In this document: positions 40,259 to 51,000 of the stretch, in pieces
Position numbering within the stretch: position 1 is the first letter of the stretch
Layout of the letters: each line of letters starts with the position of its first letter
Assembly (NCBI GenBank): GCA_030386875.1
Contig: CM059580.1
Span: 434,001-498,000 of the forward strand
Origin: Morinoia aosen
Taxonomy: Eukaryota; Arthropoda; Malacostraca; Amphipoda; Talitridae
DNA length: 64,000 bases
Reading direction: 5' to 3'
Made by a program: the position numbers and the translations under genes
The notes under the pieces: generated by a model
Seen by the model: the letters and a program-made list of their open reading frames with translations, nothing else
Told to the model about the DNA's origin: nothing
Database searches by the model: none

Positions 40259-43200
40259 TCAATTCATAATTGGGGCATCTATCGCCTAATACAAGGCTCC
40301 CACCTATGAGCTCCTGCTTGTATCACTAACCACCACCCTGCGCACTCCCATGAAGGGTGGAGAGTTGTGATGCTTGAGCGCAGACGGGTATGGCAGCGAA
40401 AATTTTTTCTACACGACACTTGCGTCCTCCTGCACATCATATAAGTTGAAATTTCAATAGTGTGCTGCACAATTCATAATTGGTTCATCAATCGCCTAAT
40501 GCAAAGCTCCCACCTATGCACCCCTGCACAGCTTCCTAATCAACCCCTTACCCCTCCCCCTCCCCCCCCCCCCCCCCTGCGCACTCCCAAGAAGCCCACC
40601 CACGCGTAAATCGAAGATTTTCTACCAACACTTACCTTTCTCGAACACATGGACGAGCTGTTGCAGGGGATTCTGGGAGGATTCCAAAACTCGAAGTTCA
40701 TGATCTTGCCCTCCTCACGCCCGGCCCAGTCTCTGAGGGCATAGGTTCTGAATGAGCATGGGGTGCTGTTATCGGTACGACAGTTTGTCACGTGAGAGCA
40801 ATGAATTGAACATTGATTCGCACGGAATACAACTAGCCTGGTACAAAATTTGTTATATCTCATCCTGCCTACGTGGGATATAGATCTGATAAATTTTTAT
40901 GTCGCATACTTTTTGTGGAGAATGAAATTACTGTGTTAACTTGATGAGGGAAAATAGAAAACTCACGTAATTATCAGGTGTGTCTTCTGCTGAAGTGTGG
41001 AGAGTTGCGATGCTGGAGCGCAGACGGGTGTGACAGCGGAAATTTTTTCTGCACGGCACTTGCGTCCTTCTGCACAAAATATAAGTTAAAATTTCAATGG
41101 TTTGCTACACAATTCATAATGGGGCATAAATCGCCTAATACAAGGCTCCTACCTATGCACCCCCCCCCCCCCCCCTCATATATCCCTAACCAACCCAATT
41201 CTTCCCTGCGCACTCTCATGCAGCCCACTCAGGCGTAAATCGAAGATTTTCTACCAACACTCACATTTTTCGAAGACATGGACGAGCTGTTGCTGGGGAT
41301 TCGGGAAGATTTCCAAAACACGAAGTTCTCGATCTTGCCTTTCTCACGCCCGGCCACGTCTCTGAGGGCATAGTTTCTGAATGAGCATGGGGGTGCTGCT
41401 ATCGGTACTACAGTTTGTCACACAAGAGATGTCAATTTAATATTGATTCGTATGGAATACACCTTGCCAGGTACAAAAATTGTTATATCTCATCCTGCCT
41501 ACGTGGGACATAGATCTGATCAATTATTTTGCCGTGTACTTTTTGTAGGGAATAAAATTGCTGTGTTAACCTAAAGAGGGAAAATACAAAACTCACGTAA
41601 TTATCAGGTGTGTCTGCTGCTGAAGTGTGGAGAGTTGCGATGCTGGAGCGCAGATGGGTGTGGGAGCGCCATTTTTTTCTGCATAGAATATGCGTACACC
41701 TGCACAAAATGTAGGTTGAATTATCAATAGTGTGCTGCACAATTCATAATTGGGGCGTCTATCGCCTAATACAAGGCTTTCACCTATGAGCCCCTGCTTG
41801 TATCCCTAACCACCACTCTGCGCACTCCCATGAAGTGTGGAGAGTTGCGATGCTTGAGCGCAGTCGGGTGTGGCAGCGGAAATTTTTTCTACACGGCACT
41901 TGCGTCCTCCTGAACATAATATAAGTTGAAATTTCAATAGTGTGCTGCACAATTCGTAATTGGTTCATCAATCGCCTAATGCAAGGCTCCCACTTATGCA
42001 CCCCTGCACAACTTCCTAATCAACCCCTCCCCCAACCACCCTTCCCCCCCCTGCGCACTCCCAAGCAGCCCACCCACGCACAAATTGAAGATTTTCCACC
42101 AACACTTACCTTTCTCGAACACATGGACGAGCTGTTGCTGGGGATTCTGGGAGGATTCCAAAACTCGAAGTTCATGATCTTGCCCTCCTCACGCCCGGCC
42201 AAGTCTCTGAGGGCATAGGTTCTGAATGAGCATGGGGTGCTGTTATCGGTAAGACAGTTTGTGACGTGAGAGCAATGAATTGAACATTGATTCCCACGGA
42301 ATACAACAAGCCTGGTCCAAAATTTGTTATATCTCATCCTGCCTACGAGGGATATAGAGCTGATAAATTTTTTGTCGCATAATTTTTGTGGAGAATGAAA
42401 TTACTGTGTTAACTTGATGAGGGAAAATATAAAACTCACGTAATTATCGGGTGTGTCTTCTGCTGAAGTGTGGAGAGTTGCGATGCTGGAGCGCAGACGG
42501 GTGTGACAGCGGAAATTTTTTCTGCACGGCACTTGCGTCTTTCTTCACAAAATATAAGTTAAAATTTCAATGGTTTGCTACACAATTCATAATGAGGCAT
42601 AAATCGCCTAATACAAGGCTCCCACCTATGCAGCCCCCCCCCCCCCCCCTCATATATCCCTAACCAACCCAATTCTTTCCTGCGCACTCTCATGCAGCCC
42701 ACTCAGGCGTAAATCGAAGATTTTCTACCAAAACTCACATTTTTCGAGGACATGGACGAGCTGTTGCTGGGGATTCGGGAAGATTTCCAAAACACGAAGT
42801 TCTCGATCTTGCCTTTCTCACGCCCGGCCACGTCTCTGAGGGCATAGTTTCTGAATGAGCATGGGGGTGCTGCTACCGGTACTACAGTTTGTCACACAAG
42901 AGATGTCAATTTAATATTGATTCCTATGGAATACACCTTGCCAGGTACAAAAATTGTTAGATCTCATCCTGCCTACGTGGGACATAGATCTGATCAGTTA
43001 TTTTGCCGTGTACTTTTTGTAGGGAATAAAATTGCTGTGTTAACCTAAAGAGGGAAAATACAAAACTCACGTAATTATCAGGTGTGTCTGCTGCTGAAGT
43101 GTGGAGAGTTGCGATGCTGGAGCGCAGATGGGTGTGGGAGCGCGATTTTTTTCTGTATAGAATATGCGCACACCTGCACAAAATGTAGGTTGAATTATCA

Positions 43201-43744
43201 ATAGTGTGCTGCACAATTCATAATTGGGGCGTTTATCGCCTAGTACAATGCTTTCACCTATGAGCCCCTGCTTGTATCCCTAACCACCACTCTGCGCACT
43301 CCCATGAAGTGTGGAGAGTTGCGATGCTTGAGCGCAGACGGGTGTGGCAGCGGAAACTTTTTCTACACGGCACTTGCGTCCTCCTGCACATAATATAAGT
43401 TGAAATTTCAATAGTGTGCTGCACAATTCATAATTGGTTCATCAATCGCCTAATGCAAGGCTCCCACCTATGCACCCCTGCACAACTTCCTAATCAACCC
43501 CTCCCCCAACCACCCTTCCCCCCCTGCGCACTCCCAAGCAGCCCACCCACGCATCAATCGAAGATTCTCTCCAAAACACTTACCTTTCTCGAACACATGG
43601 ACGAGCTGTTGCAGGGGATTCTGGGAGGATTCCAAAACTCGAAGTTCATGATCTTGCCCTCCTCACGCCCGGCCAAGTCTCTGAGGGCATAGGTTCTGAA
43701 TGAGCATGGGGTGCTGTTATCGGTACGACAGTTTGTCACGTGAG
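40259..43744. repeat. 1.475-kb satellite array, left part
   Basis: About 2.4 tandem units with a period near 1475 bp. Each unit is built from three related subunits: a short one of about 215 bp and two of about 630 bp. All three share the ends TCGCCTAATRCAAGGCT and GTGTGCTGCACAATTCATAA. The short subunit looks like a longer one lacking about 415 bp between CTGCGCACTCCCA and GAAGTGTGGAGAG. Each unit also has two poly-C tracts of variable length. Open frames of 70-125 codons recur in every unit only because the units are alike; I do not call them genes. Interrupted at 43744 by element D. Confidence 0.95.
43740..43744. repeat. target-site duplication of element D, left
   Basis: GTGAG, repeated at 48095-48099. 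Intact satellite units read CACGTGAGAGCAATG here, so the five bases are duplicated around D. Confidence 0.7.
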
Positions 43745-43780
43745 GAAATTTTACGTGTTCCCTTTACCACGTTTACTGAT
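43745..43780 (+). promoter_or_regulatory. 5'-terminal module of element D
   Basis: Begins GAAATTTTACGTGTTCCC and continues TTTACCACGTTTACTG, identical over 33 bases to the 5' end of copy B. TCAGTG at 43780-43785 is an initiator-like word. It lies at the very start of the element. Confidence 0.7.
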
Positions 43781-43863
43781 CAGTGTTTTCGGAACAGTGT
43801 TTGCAGATCAGATCAGTGTTTTCAAACTCTATCCGTACGGAAGCACGGAATCATCTCTGGAAG

Positions 43864-44892
43864 ATGAATCGCCTTTGCCGAGCTGCGCCAAGTGGTACAT
43901 TGTGTGGAGTCTGCGATGGAGAGGTTGTGCAGTTCTCGCTTAAGTGCGAGAACTGCTCCTGTTACACCCACCTGAAATGTTCGGGACTGCCGTCGTCCCA
44001 CCTTGTTCGACTGGAGTTGACCAGAGCCTCGTATAGGTGCGAGTGCTGTGTAGCAAGGGAGAGTGGCGAGAGGTACCAGGAGGTTCTCGACTCGATTGAG
44101 GAGGAGCTCGGAAGTTCCGGAGACAAGGGTCTGGAGAGCCCTGAAAGAGAGCCAAAAACCCTTAATGCACCACCGCTGTCGGGTGGGGTCGCAGCGCATG
44201 GGAGGCAGTCGTTGAGCATGGACAGCTTGAATGACACGGCCGGGTGCCCAGAGGGTGCAAAAACGGGGGAAGCGAGTTTAGAAAAAGCTGAAAAAGCTGT
44301 GTGCCGACATTACCTGAGGGGACAGTGTAAACATGGTTTGAGAGGAAGCTCCTGTAAGTTTGCGCATCCTAAGCTTTGCCGTAAGTTTGCGAAGCTGGGA
44401 GGTAAGCGAGCGGGAGGTTGCAAAAAAGGCCGAGAATGCAAATTTCTCCATCCTGCTGTGTGTTGGAGGGTGGAACGGGGGGAGCAGTGCCCGTACAAAA
44501 ACTGCAAATTCTATCACCCCAGGGGACTGATATCGGCTGTGTCGGGGGAAAAACAGTCGAGCATTAGTGACCAGGAGCCGAGAATGCTCCTCAGGAGCAA
44601 ACACAGCGAACCGAGGGGCGCACCACCACAGAGAGGGCTGTCTTATGCTGATATGGTGAGCAAGCGTGCGCCGGTTGTAGCCCAGAAGGTCACGCAACCT
44701 GCTGGCTCGTATGGCCAGGATGCAGGCCTACTAGGGTCTTTTCCGGGACAGACTGAAAGTTTGTCTTTTTTAGAGCTGCGCAGACAGGTCCAGGAAATCC
44801 AGAACCTGCTGACCTTGCTCCTGAAGGAGAGGGACAACGAACGCCCCCCTATTCAAGGGCTACGTCCGTGCAGCTGCCGAAGCCATTTGTAG
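43864..44892 (+). CDS. CR1-like LINE ORF1 with PHD-like and CCCH zinc fingers
   Basis: 342 codons from the first ATG at 43864 (MNRLCRAAPSG); the frame is open further upstream but without ATG. Residues about 13-60 form a PHD-like finger (CGVCDGE...CENCSCYTHLKCSGL...CECC). A Ser/Glu/Pro-rich linker follows. Residues about 145-225 hold three CCCH units: CRHYLRGQCKHG...CKFAH, CRKF...CKKGRECKFLH and CWRVERGEQCPYKNCKFYH. CCCH fingers usually bind RNA and PHD fingers usually bind chromatin tails, so the protein may carry element RNA to chromatin; that is inference. A C-terminal LELRRQVQEIQNLLTLLLKE segment looks like a coiled coil for multimerisation. It overlaps the ORF2 frame by about 25 bp. Intact. 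Confidence 0.88.
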   Translation: MNRLCRAAPSGTLCGVCDGEVVQFSLKCENCSCYTHLKCSGLPSSHLVRLELTRASYRCECCVARESGERYQEVLDSIEEELGSSGDKGLESPEREPKTLNAPPLSGGVAAHGRQSLSMDSLNDTAGCPEGAKTGEASLEKAEKAVCRHYLRGQCKHGLRGSSCKFAHPKLCRKFAKLGGKRAGGCKKGRECKFLHPAVCWRVERGEQCPYKNCKFYHPRGLISAVSGEKQSSISDQEPRMLLRSKHSEPRGAPPQRGLSYADMVSKRAPVVAQKVTQPAGSYGQDAGLLGSFPGQTESLSFLELRRQVQEIQNLLTLLLKERDNERPPIQGLRPCSCRSHL

Positions 44893-47888
44893 AGAGTAAT
44901 GTTTGCCCCACAATTATTTCCTGCAACATCGAAGGCTTGTGCCCACGGGCTCAGAAACATAAGGTTAAAAGAAAGGTTATTAGGTTATTAGAAGAAAGAG
45001 CCTTGTTGAAGCATGCGGTTGTTGTGGCAGCGGTTGAGTCACACCTACGTGAGGAGATCCTTGATGCCGAGGTGAGCATGAGGGGCTACTGCTTGTACAG
45101 AGCTGACAGGGCTTCCGACAGAAAAAAAGGAGGCATTGCAGTGTTCGTCCGTGAGGATCTGGCTGCAGCCGCAGTGGTGCTCAAGAGTGGTTCAAATGGA
45201 TGGGTGGAGCACATCGTCCTGTGGTTTGAAACGATGAGACTTATTACTGTTGTTATGTACAGACCCCCCGCGTGTCCTTCTGAGATGTTTGTTCCGGTTC
45301 TCCTTGATATCGCAGAGGGGATTGAGGACCTGGGAACACCTCTGCCGACTTTGATTATACTTGGTGATTTTAACTTTCCCAGAATAAACTGGTCCTTAAA
45401 CAGTATCTACGGTGGCTCTCGAGAGGACCGATTACAGGCCAAATCTCTTCTCGAGTTCATGGACAAGTTCGCGCTTGAACAATCGGTGAACTGCCCAACT
45501 AGGCTGGATAGCTTATTAGACCTAGTCTGTACCAACCATGGTGAACTGGTGAGGGACTTGGTTGTGGAAGACACAACATTGTCGGACCACAGACTGATAA
45601 TAGTTAAAGCTGATATTGGATGGGCCAACCAACAGTCCAACGCTGAGCTGAACTATGGGAGTATCTTGGGTTCACTTAACTTCATGAGCTCTCGAACCGA
45701 CTGGTGCAGTATAAGGGAGGAGCTTGCAAGAATCGACTGGGCTTCGAGATGCGAGGACATGCTTCCCGTGAACATGTATGAAGATCTCTGTGGTGTCCTG
45801 ACAGAGGTCTGTTCAAAATACGCCCCGCCAAAGACAGCAGTTCGTCAGGCGTCAATTCCAAGAGATCGTAAGATCCTAATGCGGAAGAAAGCCCGTATAC
45901 GTAGGCAGCTGCTCGGGGCTGTCAGCTCGGCCATTAGAATGAAATTACTGAGCAGGGCAGAGCTGATCGAGCACCAGCTGATACAGTCGCATGAGCTTGA
46001 AACTGCGACTAGGGAGAGGCGGGCGATTGAAGCAATCCGCAACAACCTGAAGTATTTCTATGGGTACGCACGGAGTAAGTCAAAGACCAAGTCCCAAATT
46101 GGCCCTTTCCATGCTGGCGACGAGCTCGTTGGCGACTCTTTGGCCAAAGCTGAGGTGCTGAGGAAGCAGTACGAGTCAGTCTTCAGTAGGCCGAGAAACT
46201 CGGACACTCTAGGTCTCCTGCAAGGACTACTCGAAGAAGACAGGCCCTCCCTTCTGGACGATGTTCGGTTCGGCGAGAACGAGCTGGTGACATGCATAAG
46301 GGAGCTGCCGTCCACATCCGCAGCGGGTCCGGACGGGATTCCTTCGATCCTCTTGAAAAACTGTTGCGAGGAATTGAAGGCTCCTATACATGCACTGTGG
46401 AGATCATCAATGGATAAAGGATGTGTGCCTGCTCCTCTCAAATTGGGAGTAATTATTCGGGTTCACAAGGGGGGCGTGAAGCATTCCCCAGCTAATTACC
46501 GTCCTATCGCCCTAACATCCCATGTAATTAAAATTTTTGAGAAGATCGTAGTTAAACGACTAGTTGCGTATCTCGAGAGCAATGACCTACTGAACGACAA
46601 TCAGCACGGTTTCAGACGGGGTCGGTCGTGCCTCTCACAATTGTTGGAGCATCAGCGGCAGGTTACGGAGGCGCTTGGCTCTGGACTCGCTGTGGACGTG
46701 GTGTATCTGGACTTCGCTAAGGCCTTCGATAAAGTAGATTATGGCGTGCTGCTTAGGAAGCTCCGTCTTTTTGGAATCAGTGGTAGGCTCCTTGAATGGA
46801 TTTATAGCTTCCTAACAAACAGGAAACAAGTTGTCTCAGTGGACGGGAGCCGCTCGACGGAGTCGGTGGTGGTGAGTGGTGTGCCTCAGGGATCTGTTTT
46901 GGGTCCACTCCTTTTCCTGATCCACATTTCGGACATCGATGTCAATCTGTTGCACTCACGGGCCTCATCCTTCGCTGACGACACCAGAGTCTTGAAAACT
47001 ATTGCTACGGTGGAGGACTGTGAGGCTCTACAGAGTGACCTCCAGAAGATTTGCGAGTGGGCAACGCGAAACAACATGACCATCAATGAAAATAAATTTG
47101 AGTTGGTGCGGTACGGTTTGCACCCTGACCCCTCCTATGCGTACAGCCTCACTGGAGGTTCAGCGATCGACCGCAAGTCTTCGGTCAGGGATCTGGGGGT
47201 CGTAATCTCGGATGACGGTGGCTTCGGAGAGCACATTAACCAGGTGGTGCTTAGGTGCAGACGCCAGATCGGATGGATCCTGCGAACCTTTAAGACAAGG
47301 GAAGCCCCACTAATGCTGAAATTGTTCAAATCGTTAGTCCTCCCATTGGCAGAGTACTGTTGTCAGCTCTGGAGTCCGAGCACTGTTGGCGAAGTACAGA
47401 AGTTGGAGGGTGTACAGAGGACCTTCACTGCAAGGATCGACGGAATGCAGTCGTTTGACTACTAGAAACGGCTATCACACCTGTCCCTGTTTTCATTACA
47501 GCGTCGCCGTGAAAGGTACCTCATCATATATACCGGGAAGGTTCTGAATGGCTTGGCTCCGAACTTCAGGGACCAGGCGATGCGACTAACAGCCCAGCGG
47601 CACATTCGGCGAGGAAAAACTTGTAACATCCCAGCCTTTACCAGCAGGGCGCTGGCGAGCATCAGAACGAGGCATGAAAACTCGTTCTCTGTTATGGGTC
47701 CTCGCCTGTTCAACTGTCTTCCGACTAGTACCAGGGAGTTTGAGGGGACACTGGAGTCTTTCAAAGGGAGACTCGATGGATTTTTGAGGACGATCCCGGA
47801 CAAGCCTCCCTTGCCCCATTACTACCAGCCTGCTGAGGGTAATAGTTTCCTGCAGCAGCTGGCATATATGAGAGCGGCTGCCCCCTAA
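44868..47888 (+). pseudogene. CR1-like LINE ORF2 (EN-RT) with one in-frame TAG
   Basis: The ORF2 frame overlaps the end of ORF1 and has no clear ATG start, so translation may depend on reinitiation or frameshifting. The endonuclease part has SCNIEGLCPR, AAVESHL, MYRPPA, LGDFNFPRINW (Asp near residue 167), LLDLVCTN and LSDHRLI. The RT part has AAGPDGIPSILLKN, NYRPIALTSHVIKIFEKIV, HGFRRGRSCLSQLL, YLDFAKAFDKVD (Asp near 615), GVPQGSVLGPLLF and FADD at about 702-705. A TAG at 47463-47465 follows the codons for SFDY. The same frame then continues to 47888 with the usual C-terminal LIIYTGKVLNGLAPN. A single G-to-A change of a Trp codon would explain it. All catalytic blocks precede the stop, so only the last 140 codons are lost. 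Confidence 0.92.
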
Positions 47889-48070
47889 CCTTGCCCCGGC
47901 AAGGGAAGGAGGGCTGACGCCGCTCTTTCTGGAGGTGTCGTGGCCTGCCTCGGCTGTGGTGGAGCTGCTGGCTCCCTTTGCTGAGGACCTGGGGCTCCGT
48001 CGCTGCGGGGAGGTTGGCGGCGTCGTGAGGCGGCGACTCATCGTGGCCTGGAGCTGTGCTCAAAACTATT

Positions 48071-48094
48071 TCTCAGGAATCTCAGGAATCTCAG
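48071..48094 (+). repeat. 9-bp repeated tail of element D
   Basis: TCTCAGGAA occurs twice, followed by TCTCAG. It ends exactly at the GTGAG target duplication. CR1-like elements end in such short tandem repeats. Confidence 0.85.
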
Positions 48095-51000
48095 GTGAGA
48101 GCAATGAAATGAACATTGATTCGCACGGAATAAAACTAGCCTGGTACAAAAATTGTTATATCTCATCCTGCCTACGAGGGATATAGAGCTGATAAATTTT
48201 TTGTCGCATAATTTTTGTGGAGAATGAAATTACTGTGTTAACTTGATGAGGAAAAATATAAAACTCACGTAATTATCAGGTGTGTTTTCTGCTGAAGTGT
48301 GGAGAGTTGCGATGCTGGAGCGCCGACGGGTGTGACAGCGGAAATTTTTTCTGCACGGCACTTGCGTCCTTCTGCACAATATATAAGTTGAAATTTCAAT
48401 GGTGTGCTACACAATTCATAATTGGGGCATAAATCGCCTAATACAAGGCTCCCACCTATGCACCCCCCCCCCCCCCTCATATATCCCTATCCGACCCCAT
48501 TCTTCCCTGCGCACTCTCATGCAGCCCACCCACGCGTAAATCGAAGATTTTCTACCAACACTCACATTTTTCGAGGACATGGACGAGCTGTTGCTGGGGA
48601 TTAGGGAAGATTTCCATAACACGAAGTTCTCAATCTTGCCTTTCTCACGCCCGGCCACGTCTCTGAGGGCATAGTTTCTGAATGAGTATGGGGTGCTGCT
48701 ATCGGTACTACAGGTTGTCACACTAGAGATGTCAATTTAATATTGATTCGTATGGAATACACCTTGCCAGTTACAAAAATTGTTATATCTCATCCTGCCT
48801 ACGTGGGACATAGATCTGATCAATTATTTTGCCGTGTACTTTTTGTAGGGAATAAAATTGCTGTGTTAACCTAAAGAGGGAAAATATAAAACTCACGTAA
48901 TTATCAGGTGTGTCTGCTGCTGAAGTGTGGAGAGTTGCGATGCTGGAGCGCAGATGGGTGTGGGAGCGCCATTTTTTTCTGCATAGAATATGCGTACACC
49001 TGCACAAAATGTAGGTTGAATTATCAATAGTGTGCTGCACAATTCATAATTGGGGCGTCTATCGCCTAATACAAGGCTTTCACCTATGAGCCCCTGCTTG
49101 TATCCCTAACCACCACTCTGCGCACTCCCATGAAGTGTGGAGAGTTGCGATGCTTGGGCGCAGACGGGTGTGGCAGCGGAAATTTTTTCTACACGGCACT
49201 TGCGTCCTCCTGCACATAATATAAGTTGAAATTTCAATAGTGTGCTGCACAATTCATAACTGGTTCATCAATCGCCTAATGCAAGGCTCCCACCTATGCA
49301 CCCCTGCACAACTTCCTAATCAACCCCTCCCCCAACCACCCTTCCCCCCCCCTGCGCACTCCCAAGCAGCCCACCCACGCATAAATCGAAGATTTTCCAC
49401 CAACACTTACCTTTCTCGAACACATGGACGAGCTGTTGCAGGGGATTCTGGGAGGATTCCAAAACTCGAAGTTCATGATCTTGCCCTCCTCACGCCCGGC
49501 CAAGTCTCTGAGGGCATAGGTTCTGAATGAGCATGGGGTGCTGTTATCGGTACGACAGTTTGTCACGTGGGAGCAATGAATTGAACATTGATTCGCTCGG
49601 AATAAAACTAGCCTTGTACAAAATTTGTTATATCTCATCCTGCCTACGAGGGATATAGAGCTGATTAATTTTTTGTCGCATAATTTTTGTGGAGAATGAA
49701 ATTACTGTGTTAACTTGATGAGGGAAAATATAAAACTCACGTAATTATCAGGTGTGTTTTCTGCTGAAGTGTGGAGAGTTGCGATGCTGGAGCGCAGACG
49801 GGTGTGACAGCGGAAATTTTTTCTGCACGGCACTTGCGTCCTTCTGCACAATATATAAGTTGAAATTTCAATGGTGTGCTACACAATTCATAATTGGGGC
49901 ATAAATCGCCTAATAAGAGGCTCCCACCTATGCACCCCCCCCCCCCCCCCCTCATATATCCCTAACCAACCCCATTCTTCCCTGCGCACTCTCATGCAGC
50001 CCACCCACGCGTAAATCGAAGATTTTCCACCAACACTCACATTTTTCGAGGACATGGACGAGCTGTTGCTGGGGATTCGGGAAGATTTCCATAACACGAA
50101 GTTCTCGATCTTGCCTTTCTCACGCCCGGCCACGTCTCTGAGGGCATCGTTTCTGAATGAGCATGGGGGTGCTGCTATCGGTACTACAGTTTGTCACACA
50201 AGAGATGTCAATTTAATATTGATTCGTATGGAATACACCTTGCCAGGTACAAAAATTGTTATATCTCATCCTGCCTACGTGGGACATAGATCTGATCAAT
50301 TATTTTGCCGTGTACTTTTTGTAGGGAATAAAATTGCTGTGTTAACCTAAAGAGGGAAAATATAAAACTCAGGTAATTATCAGGTGTGTCTGCTGCTGAA
50401 GTGTGGAGAGTTGCGATGCTGGAGCGCAGATGGGTGTGGGAGCGGAATTTTTTTCTAAATAGAATATGCGTCCACCTGCACAAAATGTAGGTTGAATTAT
50501 CAATAGTGTGCTGCACAATTCATAATTGGGGCGTCTATCGCCTGATACAAGGCTTTCACTTATGAGCCCCTGCTTGTATCCCTAACCACCACTCTGCGCA
50601 CTCCCATGAAGTGTGGAGAGTTGCGATGCTTGAGCGCAGACAGGTGAGGCAGCGGAAATTTTTTCTACACGGCACTTGCGTCCTCCTGCACATAATATAA
50701 GTTGAAATTTCAATAGTGTGCTGCACAATTCATAATTGGTTCATCAATCGCCTAATGCAAGGCTCCCACCTATGCACCCTTGCACAACTTCCAAATCAAC
50801 CCCTCCCCCAACCACCCTTAGCCCCCCCCTGCGCACTCCCAAGCAGCCCACCCACGCATAAATCGAAGATTCTCTACCAACACTTACCTTTCTCGAACAC
50901 ATGGACGAGCTGTTGCAGGGGATTCTGGGAGGATTCCAAAACTCGAAGTTCATGATCTTGCCCTCCTCACGTCCGGCCAAGTCTCTGAGGGCATAGGTTC

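Larger units (their letters stand above)
43745..48094 (+). mobile_element. CR1-like LINE, element D
   Basis: 4.35 kb on the plus strand inserted in a satellite unit, with a 5-bp duplication (GTGAG). It has a 5' UTR with the shared module, ORF1 (zinc fingers), an overlapping ORF2 (endonuclease and RT, one nonsense codon), a 3' UTR of about 200 bp and a tail of TCTCAGGAA repeats (48071-48094). A short repeated tail in place of poly(A), no RNase H, and PHD plus CCCH fingers in ORF1 suit the CR1 group. It appears full length. Confidence 0.9.
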
